Below are positions 18,054 to 26,327 of a DNA stretch of 64,000 nt, piece after piece. Made by a program: the position numbers and the translations under genes. Below the pieces are notes generated by a model. The model made no database searches, was not told the DNA's origin, and was given only the letters and a program-made list of their open reading frames with translations. Numbering within the stretch: the stretch's first letter is position 1; the number at the start of each line of letters is the position of its first letter. Source of the stretch: Acaudatibacter sp035532115 (GTDB lineage Bacteria > Pseudomonadota > Alphaproteobacteria > Caulobacterales > Caulobacteraceae); assembly GCA_035532115.1 (NCBI GenBank), contig DATKRO010000089.1, forward strand, positions 34,226 to 98,225, read 5' to 3'.

Positions 18054-19559
18054 ATGACGCGCGAGCCGCTCCTGCGATTGACCGCGGGCATGCCCATCGT
18101 CTTCGGCGGCGATCGGATCACCCACGTCCCCGAAGCCCTGGCGGCGGCGTTCCGCGAGGGCGACCGGCTGATCGTGGTGCAGGAGACCGGCGATCTGCTG
18201 CACGTGCCCGCCGCCGTCCACGCGATCGCCGCCGCGGCGATGGACCGGGCGGTCGCGGCGTTCGCCGCCATGGGCGGCATCTCCGACGCCCAGGCGAGCG
18301 CCTTTTTCGAGCGCTTCGCCGCCCTGCTGGAGGCGGACGAAATCTGGGCGCCCATCGCCGCCGCCAACACCGCCGACGTGGCCGCCGCCAAGGCGCGCGG
18401 TCGCTCGACGACGCGCTTGCTGGCCACGCCGCAGATGCGCGCCGACATGATCGCCGGGCTGCGCCGATGGCGCGACGCGGCGCCTTCGCGCGGGCGCCTG
18501 CTCGAGCGGCTCGACTGGCCGGGCTGGAGCGTCGAGCAGGTGACCGCGCCGCTGGGCGTCGTCGGTTTCGTGTTCGAGGGGCGGCCCAATGTCTTCGCCG
18601 ACGCCGCCGGCGTCTTGCGCGGCGGCAACACCGTGGTGTTCCGCATCGGCTCGGACGCGCTCGGCACGGCCAGGGCGATCATGCGTCAGGCGCTGGCCCC
18701 GGCGCTGCGGAGCGCCGGCCTGCCCGACGGGGCCTGCGCCCTGCTGGAGAGCGCCGAACATGCCGCCGGATGGGCGCTGTTCTCCGACGCGCGGCTGGGC
18801 CTGGCGGTGGCCAGGGGCTCGGGGACGGCGGTGGCGCAGCTGGGCGCGGTGGCGCGCCAGTCAGGCGTGCCGGTCAGCCTGCATGGGACCGGCGGGGCCT
18901 GGCTGGTGGCCGACGAGAGCGCCGAGCCGCGGCGCTTCGCCCAGGCCGTCGCCGCCTCCCTCGACCGCAAGGTCTGCAACACCCTCAACGTCTGCTGCAT
19001 CGTGCGCGCGCGCGCCGCCGAACTTGCGCCGCTGTTTCTTGACGCCCTGCGCGAAGCCGGCGAGCGGCGCGGCCACGGCTGCAAGCTGCACGTCGCCCAC
19101 GGCGACGAGGCGCTGATCCCGCCGCAGTGGCGCGACGCGCGCGCGATCGTCCGCCGCGCCGAGGGCGACAGCGACGAGCCCATGGTCGAGACCATCGCCG
19201 CCTCGGACCTGGGCCGCGAATGGGAGTGGGAGGATACGCCGGAGGTCTCGCTGAAGATCGTCGAGAACCTTGCCGAGGCCATCGATCTTTTCAATCGCCT
19301 CAGCCCCCGCTTCTCCGCCTCGCTGATCGCCGAGGACGCCGCCGCGCAGGAGCGCTTCTACCAGGGGCTCGAGGCCGCCTTCGTCGGCGACGGCATGACC
19401 CGCTGGGTCGACGGCCAGTTCGCCCTCGGCCGTCCGGAACTAGGCCTCAGTAACTGGCGGCACGGGCGCCTCCTCGCCCGCGGTGGCGTGCTCGCCGGTG
19501 ACAGCGTCTTCACCGTCCGCCTGCGCATGCGCCAGCGCGACGCGAGCTTGCGCCGCTGA
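18054..19559 (+). CDS. Gamma-glutamyl phosphate reductase (ProA)-like aldehyde dehydrogenase
   Basis: A 501-residue protein of the aldehyde dehydrogenase superfamily, closest in motif layout to glutamate-5-semialdehyde dehydrogenase: PLGVVGFVFEGRPNVFADAA corresponds to the ProA cofactor loop and the catalytic Cys lies in KVCNTLNVCCI. It differs from housekeeping ProA (about 420 residues) by an N-terminal extension of about 60 residues rich in Ala and by FRIGSDA instead of the usual LRGG. No proB lies next to it. It is therefore probably a paralogue that reduces or oxidises a different acyl phosphate or aldehyde; the specific reaction is not known. It is followed 56 bp later by the PEBP gene. 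Confidence 0.8.
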   Translation: MTREPLLRLTAGMPIVFGGDRITHVPEALAAAFREGDRLIVVQETGDLLHVPAAVHAIAAAAMDRAVAAFAAMGGISDAQASAFFERFAALLEADEIWAPIAAANTADVAAAKARGRSTTRLLATPQMRADMIAGLRRWRDAAPSRGRLLERLDWPGWSVEQVTAPLGVVGFVFEGRPNVFADAAGVLRGGNTVVFRIGSDALGTARAIMRQALAPALRSAGLPDGACALLESAEHAAGWALFSDARLGLAVARGSGTAVAQLGAVARQSGVPVSLHGTGGAWLVADESAEPRRFAQAVAASLDRKVCNTLNVCCIVRARAAELAPLFLDALREAGERRGHGCKLHVAHGDEALIPPQWRDARAIVRRAEGDSDEPMVETIAASDLGREWEWEDTPEVSLKIVENLAEAIDLFNRLSPRFSASLIAEDAAAQERFYQGLEAAFVGDGMTRWVDGQFALGRPELGLSNWRHGRLLARGGVLAGDSVFTVRLRMRQRDASLRR

Positions 19560-19615
19560 ACCCGGCGCCCGCGCCGGCGGTTTCAGCGTCCGGGGCGCAA
19601 GGCGCGGAGGACATG

Positions 19616-20166
19616 ATGGCCCGGGCTCCCGAACATTCTCCCGAGGCGCTCAGCCTCGCCCGCATCTGCCCGCGCGATCCGGGCGCGCTGCTGGAGGTCG
19701 TCTCCGACGGCCTCGGCGCGGACGGCGGGATCGATTCGCGCCACACCGCCTATGGGAACAATCTCTCGCTGCCGCTGCGCTGGACGCCGGTTGAGGGCGC
19801 GGGCGCCTACGCCATCATCCTCGAAGATCCCGATGCGCCGCGCGAGACGCCCTTCGTTCATTGGCTGATCTGGAACATTCTCGGCGAGGCGACCTCGCTG
19901 CTCAAGGGCCTGCCCAACAACGCCCGTCTGGTCTCCCCCCAGGGCGCGATCCAGGCGAAGAACGACAACGGCTCGCACGGCTACTTCGGCCCGCGCCCGC
20001 CGCCGGGAACCGGCCTCCACCACTATCATTCCAGATCTTCGCCCTCGACGATCCGCTGACGCTGCACGCCGATGCGCCGATCCGCGCCCTGGTGGACGCC
20101 ATGAAGGGCCGCGTCCTCGCCGACGGCGAACTCGTCGGGACCTGCGCGGCTCCGGAACCGCAGTAG
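19616..20166 (+). pseudogene. YbhB/YbcL-type phosphatidylethanolamine-binding protein, frameshifted
   Basis: A PEBP/Raf-kinase-inhibitor-like protein of about 183 residues. The ligand-pocket signatures are present: EDPDAPRETPFVHWLIWNI, then GSHGYFGPRPP. At 20029-20030 the sequence reads CATTCCAG where the family pattern HYHFQIFALD requires CATTTCCAG, so one T is missing and the first frame stops at 20059 while the correct C-terminus (QIFALDDPLTL to the stop at 20166) is in another frame. The ATG at 19616 has GGAGG five bases upstream; an ATG also lies at 19613. The protein is either inactivated or the base was lost in sequencing. Family role in bacteria is unsettled. Confidence 0.8.
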
Positions 20167-20312
20167 AGCCGGCGCCGCAGTAGGCATGAGGCAGGCCCGC
20201 GCCCGGAACCTCGACGCGAACCGCCTCGATCCGGCCGCTGCGGGCGGCGGCGCATTCGGCCGGATCGGAGCTGGCGGCGGTGAGCACGTAGAGCGCCTGG
20301 AGCTGGCGCTGC

Positions 20313-20571
20313 GCCGCGCCGCGCCCAGGGCGCCGTGCCGGCCCTTGTACTCCCAGCCGAAGCATCCCTTGCGCCACACATCCGCCCATCCGTCGCCGCC
20401 GCCGACCTTCTCGGCCCCGCGCTCGAAACAGTAGCGGTCGCCGACCTGATCGGCGTCCGTGGGCGCGGGGACGCCGAACACGGCGCACAGATCGACGAAG
20501 TGGGACTGCGAGCCCTGCCGCTCGCGCAACTGGCTGTCGCCCCACTTGGAGACGAACTCGGATGGCGTCAC
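20313..20571 (-). pseudogene. N-terminal remnant of a class I SAM-dependent DNA methyltransferase gene
   Basis: About 86 residues from a GTG at 20571 match the start of large MmeI-like or stand-alone class I DNA methyltransferases: VTPSEFVSKWGDSQLRERQ, then a block with FVDLC, a CFERGAEKVGGGDGWADVW segment and GCFGWEYKGRH. These belong to the N-terminal nuclease-like region of that family (normally 900 or more residues). After about 20313 the frame turns into Ser/Arg-rich nonsense; in another frame the sequence goes on as RQLQALYVLTAASSDP for about 50 residues, so a frameshift plus truncation is likely. Nothing of the methyltransferase core remains. This marks an old restriction-modification or defence insertion. 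Confidence 0.7.
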
Positions 20572-20779
20572 GCCGCCCCTCCCTTTCGCGAGTCGACAGC
20601 ATAGCCGGCCAGTGCGGAACGGCGCCATGGCGTCGACTGGCGACGCATCGCGCGCCCTTCGCCGCGGCGCTCCTCAGGTGCTTCGTGGCCGAGTCTCGCC
20701 ACGCTTGACGCCGCGTCGCGGTAGGCTGGCGCAGGTTTGCCCGCTATCGTTCCCGCCGCAACCTTCTGGAGGCGGGACC

Positions 20780-22033
20780 ATGGACGCAGACGTCGCAGCC
20801 CTCGAGGGCGTGGACCGCGCGGCTCTGGCCGAGATCGAGCCGGCGCTGCGCAGCGTCGTCGAGCCCGGCTACCTCTCCGGCGCGGTGACGCTGGTCTGGC
20901 GCAACGGCGAGGAGTTGCGCTTCGATGCGGTCGGCCAGCGCGACATCGAAGCCGGCCTGCCGATGACCCGCGACACCCTCTTCCGCATCGCCTCGATGAC
21001 CAAGCCGATCACCTCGGCGGCGGCGATGATGCTGATAGAGCAAGGCAAGCTGCGCCTGGACGACCCGATCAAGCTCTGGGCGCCCGAGTTTGCCCAGATG
21101 CGGGTGCTGAAGAGCCCGACCGGCCCGATCGAGGACACCTATCCGGCGCCGCGCGACATCACCATCGAGGACCTGATGACCCACAGGGCCGGCCTCGCCT
21201 ACGGCTTCACATCGATCGGACCCATCGCCCACGCTTACCAGCGCGCGCTCGGCGACGTGCTGAACGCCGACATGACCCCCGACGCCTGGATGCAGGCGCT
21301 GGCCTCGCTGCCGCTTGCCTATCCGCCCGGCGAGCGTTTCCACTACAGCCACGCCACCGACGTGCTCGGCTTCATCGTCGGACGCATCGGGGGCGGCGGA
21401 TTCCGGGATTTCCTCATGCAACGGCTGCTGGGACCGCTCGGGATGGCCGACACCGACTTCTGGATTCCGCCGGCCAAGCGCGGTCGCGCCGCGGTGGTCT
21501 ACCGGCTCGACGAAAAGCTGGGCAAACTCGCGCCGACGCCGTTCCGGCAACACGACGCGCCTCCCGCCTATTGCGGCGGCGGCGGCGGCCTGATCTCCAG
21601 CCTCGACGACTATCTGAGGTTCGCCCGGATGCTGCTGAACGGCGGCGAACTCGACGGCCGGCGCTATCTGAACCCCGAGAGCGTGCGGCTGATGCGCACC
21701 AACCGGCTCACCGACGCCCAGCGCGAGATCCCGTTCATGGGCATCCCGTTCTGGGCCGGCCAGGGATTCGGCCTCGGGCTGTCGGTGATCACCGACCCGG
21801 AGAAGCAGGCCTGGATGGGGGCCGGCTCGAAGGGCGCGTTCGGCTGGCCGGGCGCCTTCGGCACCTGGTGGCAGGCCTCGCCGGACGACGGCCTCATCCT
21901 CCTCTATCTGATCCAGAACTCGATGCCGCTCGGCCCCGAGGCCGCCGCCGAACTCGCCACCGGCCAGCGTCTCGCCGCCCGCGCCGCCCTGCCGGTGTTC
22001 CAGAAGCAGGCCTATGCGGCCATCGGCAAGTAG
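20780..22033 (+). CDS. Serine hydrolase of the beta-lactamase (class C / esterase EstB) family
   Basis: A 417-residue alpha/beta serine hydrolase. The nucleophile and base are Ser72 and Lys75 in ASMTK, and the YxN-equivalent is Tyr189-Ser-His191. The third motif is probably around GWPGAFGT near the C-terminus. These features match the class C-like esterases and peptidases often called beta-lactamase-related proteins; antibiotic hydrolysis is not implied. The ATG at 20780 is preceded by GGAGGCGGG at good spacing, and no signal peptide is visible, so it is probably cytoplasmic. It lies 18 bp upstream of the cyclo-ligase gene and may be co-transcribed. Confidence 0.9.
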   Translation: MDADVAALEGVDRAALAEIEPALRSVVEPGYLSGAVTLVWRNGEELRFDAVGQRDIEAGLPMTRDTLFRIASMTKPITSAAAMMLIEQGKLRLDDPIKLWAPEFAQMRVLKSPTGPIEDTYPAPRDITIEDLMTHRAGLAYGFTSIGPIAHAYQRALGDVLNADMTPDAWMQALASLPLAYPPGERFHYSHATDVLGFIVGRIGGGGFRDFLMQRLLGPLGMADTDFWIPPAKRGRAAVVYRLDEKLGKLAPTPFRQHDAPPAYCGGGGGLISSLDDYLRFARMLLNGGELDGRRYLNPESVRLMRTNRLTDAQREIPFMGIPFWAGQGFGLGLSVITDPEKQAWMGAGSKGAFGWPGAFGTWWQASPDDGLILLYLIQNSMPLGPEAAAELATGQRLAARAALPVFQKQAYAAIGK

Positions 22034-22051
22034 CCGGCCGCCCCCGTCCCG

Positions 22052-22630
22052 GTGAACGGACCTGCTCCGGACCGGCGCGTCCTGCGCGAGCGGCTGATCG
22101 CCGCGCGGCTGGCCATGAGCGAGGCGGCGCACGCCCACGCCTGCGCCGCCGTCGAGGCGGCGCTGGCGCGCCGGTTCGCGCCCGGCGCGTTCGGCCTCGT
22201 CGGCGGCTACTGGCCGGTCCGGCGCGAAGTCGATTGCCTGCCCTACCTAGACCGCGTCCGCTGCGCCGGAGGTGAGGTCGCCCTGCCCGCCATCCTTGGT
22301 CCGCGACGCCCGCTCCAGTACCGCCCCTGGACCAAGGCGACGCCGATGCAGGCTGGGCGCCACGAGATTCCGCATCCCGCCGCAGGAGCCGCCGTCGAAC
22401 CGGAGGCGTTGCTGATCCCGCTCGTCGGCTTCGACGCCGCCGGTCACCGGCTCGGCTACGGCGGCGGCTACTACGACCGCACCGCGGCCGCCCTCGCGGT
22501 TCGACCCATCGCCATCGGCCTCGGGTTCGAACTGGGGCGTCTCGCCAGCATCGCGCCGGAGCCGCACGATTGGCCGATGGATTACATCTTCACCGAGGCC
22601 GGCCTCGTCCACGCGCCCGAGGGCGGTTGA
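22052..22630 (+). CDS. 5-formyltetrahydrofolate cyclo-ligase
   Basis: A 192-residue enzyme that turns 5-formyl-THF plus ATP into 5,10-methenyl-THF, returning a storage folate to use. The C-terminal signature GYGGGYYDRT holds the ATP/Mg site, and LLIPLVGFDAAGHRLG is the conserved strand before it. The N-terminal RRVLRERLIAARLAM helix is typical. Start is a GTG 18 bp after the hydrolase gene. It is 8 kb from purU, another folate-recycling gene. It converges with the SRPBCC gene. Confidence 0.93.
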   Translation: MNGPAPDRRVLRERLIAARLAMSEAAHAHACAAVEAALARRFAPGAFGLVGGYWPVRREVDCLPYLDRVRCAGGEVALPAILGPRRPLQYRPWTKATPMQAGRHEIPHPAAGAAVEPEALLIPLVGFDAAGHRLGYGGGYYDRTAAALAVRPIAIGLGFELGRLASIAPEPHDWPMDYIFTEAGLVHAPEGG

Positions 22631-22646
22631 TCGACGCGCCCGGCGC

Positions 22647-23084
22647 TCACCCCAGCGCCGCACCCGTCTCCAGCAGGCTCTTCAGGCTGGAGAGGATCAT
22701 CGGCCAGCCGGAGGCGACCGCGCCGATCAGCTTCGATGCGGCCACGGGCGCCGTGTGGGTCAAGGTGAGCTTGGTGACGCCCTCCCCGGCTCCCTCCAGA
22801 TCGAAGGTGGCGATCGAGTGGCCCTCGGCCCTCATCGCCTCGTCTACCCTGTGCAACCAGGAGACCGCCAGGCGCCGGGGCGGGTCGAACTCCAGCACCT
22901 CGCCGCTGTCCCGGGTGCGCCCGTCCGGCCCGCGGATCGCGTAGTCCGCTCCGACGCGCCAGACGCTCTCCTGATGGAAGCCGCCCCAGAACAGCTTGTT
23001 CTGCTCCGGATCGGCGAGGGCCGCCCAGACCTTCTCGGCCGGCGCGCGGATGTAGGCGACGTAGAGGAATTGGCTCTCAGCCAT
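22647..23084 (-). CDS. SRPBCC (AHSA1-like) domain protein
   Basis: A 145-residue START/Bet v1-like hydrophobic-pocket protein of the AHSA1 subgroup (VAYIRAPAEKVWAALADPE at the start, GWPMILSSLKSLLETG at the end). The ATG overlaps the end of the ArsR gene by 8 bp, so it is translated from the same message and is presumably the effector or sensor partner of that regulator. Ligand unknown. Convergent with the cyclo-ligase gene. Confidence 0.88.
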   Translation of the reverse strand: MAESQFLYVAYIRAPAEKVWAALADPEQNKLFWGGFHQESVWRVGADYAIRGPDGRTRDSGEVLEFDPPRRLAVSWLHRVDEAMRAEGHSIATFDLEGAGEGVTKLTLTHTAPVAASKLIGAVASGWPMILSSLKSLLETGAALG

Positions 23085-23400
23085 CGGTCTCTCCTTCGAG
23101 GCGCTGCTTCAGATCGACGAGCCCGGCCAGCGACCCGCGCTCGTACTTGCCGATCCAGCGGTCGGCGATTTCCTGGATCGGCACGGGGTTGAGGTAGTGC
23201 AGCTTGGCGCGGCCGCGCTTTTGCGTGGCCAGGAGGTTCGCCCCCTCCAGGATCGCCAGATGCCTGGTCACCGCCTGCCGCGTCATGCCGCGTCCTTCGC
23301 AAAGCTCTCTCAGCGTCTGGCCGTTTCGCGCATGCAGGCTGTCCAGCAGCTGGCGCCGAACCGGATCGGCCAGCGCCCTGAAGACGGCGTCCATGCTCAT
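23077..23400 (-). CDS. ArsR-family winged-helix transcriptional repressor
   Basis: A 107-residue winged-helix regulator. The DNA-recognition helix lies in GMTRQAVTRHLAILEGANLL, and the C-terminal HYLNPVPIQEIADRWIGKYE tail is usual for the ArsR partners of SRPBCC proteins. No metal-binding cysteine pair is seen, so metal sensing is unlikely. The ATG at 23400 is used; a TTG at 23415 would place the start inside the palindromic operator just upstream. It heads a two-gene operon and probably represses itself through that operator. Confidence 0.88.
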   Translation of the reverse strand: MSMDAVFRALADPVRRQLLDSLHARNGQTLRELCEGRGMTRQAVTRHLAILEGANLLATQKRGRAKLHYLNPVPIQEIADRWIGKYERGSLAGLVDLKQRLEGETDG

Positions 23401-23411
23401 GGTGGCAATAT

Positions 23412-23427
23412 GCAACTATATGGTTGC
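23412..23427. promoter_or_regulatory. Palindromic operator of the ArsR-SRPBCC operon
   Basis: The inverted repeat GCAAC-N6-GTTGC (spacer TATATG) lies 11 bases before the ArsR start. Its AT-rich centre contrasts with the GC-rich surroundings, and its position over the likely promoter fits autorepression. Confidence 0.6.
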
Positions 23428-23658
23428 CTATTCAAGGGTGCTTTGACGGCGTGGTCCGAGACGCGCCCGAAGAGCGCTTCTCGCCAAGACAAAGCCTGTG
23501 CACGTTCGAGGTCATCCTGAGGCGCCCGCCAACCGGCTGGGCGGCAGGACTGGCCGGCAGGACTCGACCGATCGCCGTCGGGCGAGCATGCTCCGCCGAG
23601 GGCCACCGGGGTAATTCTAGGCTGGGCTCGACGCTTCGCGACCTCATCATCTCTTCAC

Positions 23659-25446
23659 GTGGCGGTTTTGGTGCAGACGGCGATGCTCAAAACGGGGGGA
23701 AGCGCGACGCACGTCTCGTCGGGCGACCAGGTAACGGCGGAGCGGGTGAGAGGGCTCTACAGGAGCGCGCCCGTCGGCGTACTCAGTGCGCTGTTCGGGA
23801 TCGGCATACTTTGCTGGGTGCTGATCCACACCGATCCTTCCCTCACCGCTCGAGCCCTCTGGTGGCTGGGCGCGACAGCCGTGATCGCGCTGGGCCAGCT
23901 TGCCCTTTGCGGAATCTATTGGCGCAGCCGGCCCGCGGACGCGAATTGGCGGCTTTGGGCAGCGCTGTTCAGCGCGACCTGCTTCGTCGAAGGCTGCCGC
24001 TTCGCTTACGCCGAAATCTGGCTGGCGGCGCCCGGCAATCTGGGCGAACAGCTATGGGTGCTGCTGGTCATCTGCACCGCCGTCGCCAGTTCGGTGTCGT
24101 CCCTGGGCAGTTACACCCCGGCCTTTTACGCATTGCTGGCGCCGGCGACCGTGCCGTTCGCCATCTGGAGCGCCAGCCGCGGCGACACCGTCCATTGGGT
24201 GCTGAGCATATTGGACGCCGTGCTGGCGAGCGCGCTGGCGCTGCTGGGGCTCGAACAGGGACGCGCGCTGGCGGAGGCCCTGCGGCTCAAGTTCGAGAAC
24301 ATCGAACTGGCGCGAAACCTCGTCTTCCAGAAGGAAAGGGCCGAAGCGGCGAATTCAGCCAAGACCAGCTTTCTGGCCGCCGCCAGTCACGACCTGCGGC
24401 AACCGCTGCATGCGATGGGCCTGTTCCTCGACGCGCTTCAGGGGCAGCGGCTGGACGGACCGGCGCGCCGGCTGACGAGCCAAATCGGCGAGTCGCTGCG
24501 CGCCATGGACGGCCTCTTCAACGCCTTGCTGGACATCTCCTCGCTCGACGCGGGCGTCACCAGCCGCAGCGACAAGGTGTTCCTGATCCAGCCGATGCTG
24601 GACCGGATCGGCCGCGAATTCGCCCTTCAGGCCCAGGCGAAGAACCTGAGACTGACCGTCCAGCGCTGCTCGCTTGCCGTCCGCACCGATCCGATCCTCC
24701 TCGAGGAAATGCTGCGCAATGTCGTTTCCAACGCAGTTCGGCACACGCAGGCGGGGCGAATACTTGTCGGCTGTCGTCGCGGCGCGCGGCTGACGATCGG
24801 CGTCTGGGACACCGGACCGGGCATAGCGCCCGAAAACCGGCAGAAGATATTCGAGGAGTTCTTCCAGGTCTCCAACCCGGAGAGAGATCGCCGCAAGGGC
24901 CTTGGGCTTGGTCTGGCGATCACCAACCGACTGGCGGCGCTTCTGGACTGTCCTATCGAGCTGCGTTCGACAGTGGGCAAGGGTAGCGCGTTCCTGGTGA
25001 CGGCGCCGATGGCTGTCATGGGGACGCAGATGGAGACCGCAGGCGGACCAAACACGGCGCTTGGCGCCGGCGCGGGCCTGGTTCTCGTCGTGGATGACGA
25101 GGTCAGCGTCCGGCATGCGATGCGCGCCTCGCTGGAAGGCTGGGGCTACGATGTCGTCATCGCCGAGACGGCGGCCGAAGCGGTGGAGCATTTGCGAGAT
25201 CGGCGGCCGGACCTGATGTTCTGCGACTGGCGACTTCGCGGCGACGAGACTGGCGACAGCGTCGTGGATGCGATCCGGGCTGCTTTCCAAGCTGCCATAC
25301 CAGCCGTGCTGATTACTGGCGACACCAGCCCGGAACTGCTGCTGCAGATCAACGGAACAGGCCTGACGCTGCTCCACAAGCCAGTTGTCGCAGGCAAGCT
25401 TCGGGCGACCACGGCCAACCTCATCCGCCAGGCCGCCGCAGCCTAG
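23659..25446 (+). CDS. Hybrid sensor histidine kinase with C-terminal receiver
   Basis: A 595-residue membrane kinase. About six hydrophobic segments lie between residues 40 and 200, followed by a short linker helix. The dimerisation box is AASHDLRQPLHAM with His244. ATP-binding boxes follow: N box NVVSNAVRHT, G1 DTGPGIAP, G2 GLGLGLAI. A receiver domain occupies about 475-590 with VDDE, the phosphoacceptor Asp523 in MFCDWRLRG, Thr in LITGD and Lys in LLHKP, so it looks functional. Start: GTG at 23659 or ATG at 23683; both give the same topology. It converges with a LuxR-type response regulator, a plausible partner. Confidence 0.9.
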   Translation: MAVLVQTAMLKTGGSATHVSSGDQVTAERVRGLYRSAPVGVLSALFGIGILCWVLIHTDPSLTARALWWLGATAVIALGQLALCGIYWRSRPADANWRLWAALFSATCFVEGCRFAYAEIWLAAPGNLGEQLWVLLVICTAVASSVSSLGSYTPAFYALLAPATVPFAIWSASRGDTVHWVLSILDAVLASALALLGLEQGRALAEALRLKFENIELARNLVFQKERAEAANSAKTSFLAAASHDLRQPLHAMGLFLDALQGQRLDGPARRLTSQIGESLRAMDGLFNALLDISSLDAGVTSRSDKVFLIQPMLDRIGREFALQAQAKNLRLTVQRCSLAVRTDPILLEEMLRNVVSNAVRHTQAGRILVGCRRGARLTIGVWDTGPGIAPENRQKIFEEFFQVSNPERDRRKGLGLGLAITNRLAALLDCPIELRSTVGKGSAFLVTAPMAVMGTQMETAGGPNTALGAGAGLVLVVDDEVSVRHAMRASLEGWGYDVVIAETAAEAVEHLRDRRPDLMFCDWRLRGDETGDSVVDAIRAAFQAAIPAVLITGDTSPELLLQINGTGLTLLHKPVVAGKLRATTANLIRQAAAA

Positions 25447-25454
25447 ATTCAAAA

Positions 25455-25512
25455 CGCTGGAGCGCGTTCGGGTCGCAAAACCGGTTCCACTTTTGCGGAA
25501 CGCGCTCCAGCG
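25455..25512. repeat. Compound palindrome between convergent kinase and regulator genes
   Basis: Perfect 15-bp arms CGCTGGAGCGCGTTC (25455-25469) and its complement (25498-25512) enclose a second inverted pair CGCAAAA / TTTTGCG (25474-25480 and 25491-25497). The central AACCGGTTCCACTTTTGCGG pattern resembles a dispersed palindromic repeat common in alphaproteobacterial intergenic regions. In this place it could also act as a bidirectional transcription terminator. Confidence 0.75.
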
Positions 25513-25517
25513 GCTGC

Positions 25518-26144
25518 TCAGATCAGGCCGCGGTTGCGGGCCTCGCGCACGGCTTCAGCACGATTGGCGGCGCCAAGGCCGCGAAGCAGCCCGGCGACAT
25601 GGGCCTTGACCGTCTTCTCGGATATGGCGAGACGCCGGCCGATCGCCTTGTTCGAAAGGCCGAGCGCCAGGAAGCCGAGAACCTCGCTCTGCCGTTTCGT
25701 GACCGCGCCGCCGATCGCCGGCCGGCCGCCGGCGGCGCCCGGGGCGCCGTCCCGCAGCAGCAGGGCTGGCACGAAGGCTTCTCCGCTCAGCACCAGCCTC
25801 AGCGCCGCGAGCAGCGTCTGGGAGCTGGCGGTTTTGGGAACGTAGCCGAGCGCGCCGCGCTCAAAGGCCTGGCGCACTTTGCCGGGATCGTCCGAAGCCG
25901 TCAGGATGATGACCGGGACATCGGGACGACGTCGGGCGAACTCGCCGATCGCGGCCATGCCACTCACCCCGGGCATGGTCAGGTCGAGGAGTACCGCGTC
26001 GAGATCGGCGTGGCCGGCGGCAAGGTCGAGGGCCGAGGCGGCATCTCCCGCTTCGAGAACGATGGTTCCCGGGTCGTCGCGCGCCAGTAGCGCGGCGATG
26101 CCCTGGCGCACGATCGCCTGATCATCGACGACGAGCAGCTTCAC
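25518..26144 (-). CDS. LuxR-family (NarL-type) response regulator
   Basis: A 208-residue regulator. The receiver domain (1-120) has the acidic VDDQ pair, the phosphoacceptor Asp in VLLDLTMPG, Thr in ILTAS and Lys in VPKTA, so it should be phosphorylated. The C-terminal LuxR helix-turn-helix is seen in TKRQSEVLGFLALGLSNKAI and the recognition helix in SEKTVKAHVAGLLR. It converges with the hybrid kinase, and a palindrome lies 18 bases upstream of its start. Targets unknown; the divergent autotransporter gene at 26.3 kb is a candidate. Confidence 0.93.
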   Translation of the reverse strand: MKLLVVDDQAIVRQGIAALLARDDPGTIVLEAGDAASALDLAAGHADLDAVLLDLTMPGVSGMAAIGEFARRRPDVPVIILTASDDPGKVRQAFERGALGYVPKTASSQTLLAALRLVLSGEAFVPALLLRDGAPGAAGGRPAIGGAVTKRQSEVLGFLALGLSNKAIGRRLAISEKTVKAHVAGLLRGLGAANRAEAVREARNRGLI

Positions 26145-26161
26145 CTGCGCTCCCTCGCATC

Positions 26162-26213
26162 GGTCTTAAGACCATCGCAGATCCTGCGACCAGGCTCAAG
26201 GCTTCAGGTCTTA
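26162..26213. promoter_or_regulatory. GGTCTTAAGACC palindrome and repeated GGTCTTA half-site
   Basis: A perfect 12-bp palindrome sits at 26162-26173, 18 bases upstream of the response-regulator start, and a further GGTCTTA copy lies at 26207-26213. The spacing and symmetry suit a binding site for a dimeric regulator acting on the response-regulator gene and perhaps on the divergent autotransporter gene. Confidence 0.4.
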
Positions 26214-26327
26214 TTCGCGGTGGATCAAGTCCTTGCTAGACTTCGCGTCCGGAGTCGGTTGCACACTTGAATTCAATGCAGTGTACTGGAAATCCGCTGG
26301 TCCGTGGCTGTCTTTTTGGGGGGTTTG

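Noticed and set aside
18467..19042. Alternative frames within the ProA-like gene
   Set aside because: No motif and fully inside a conserved gene.
20167..20312. Second coding-like segment after the methyltransferase remnant
   Set aside because: Not reported as a gene: about 50 residues with no start, stop or family; noted only with the remnant.
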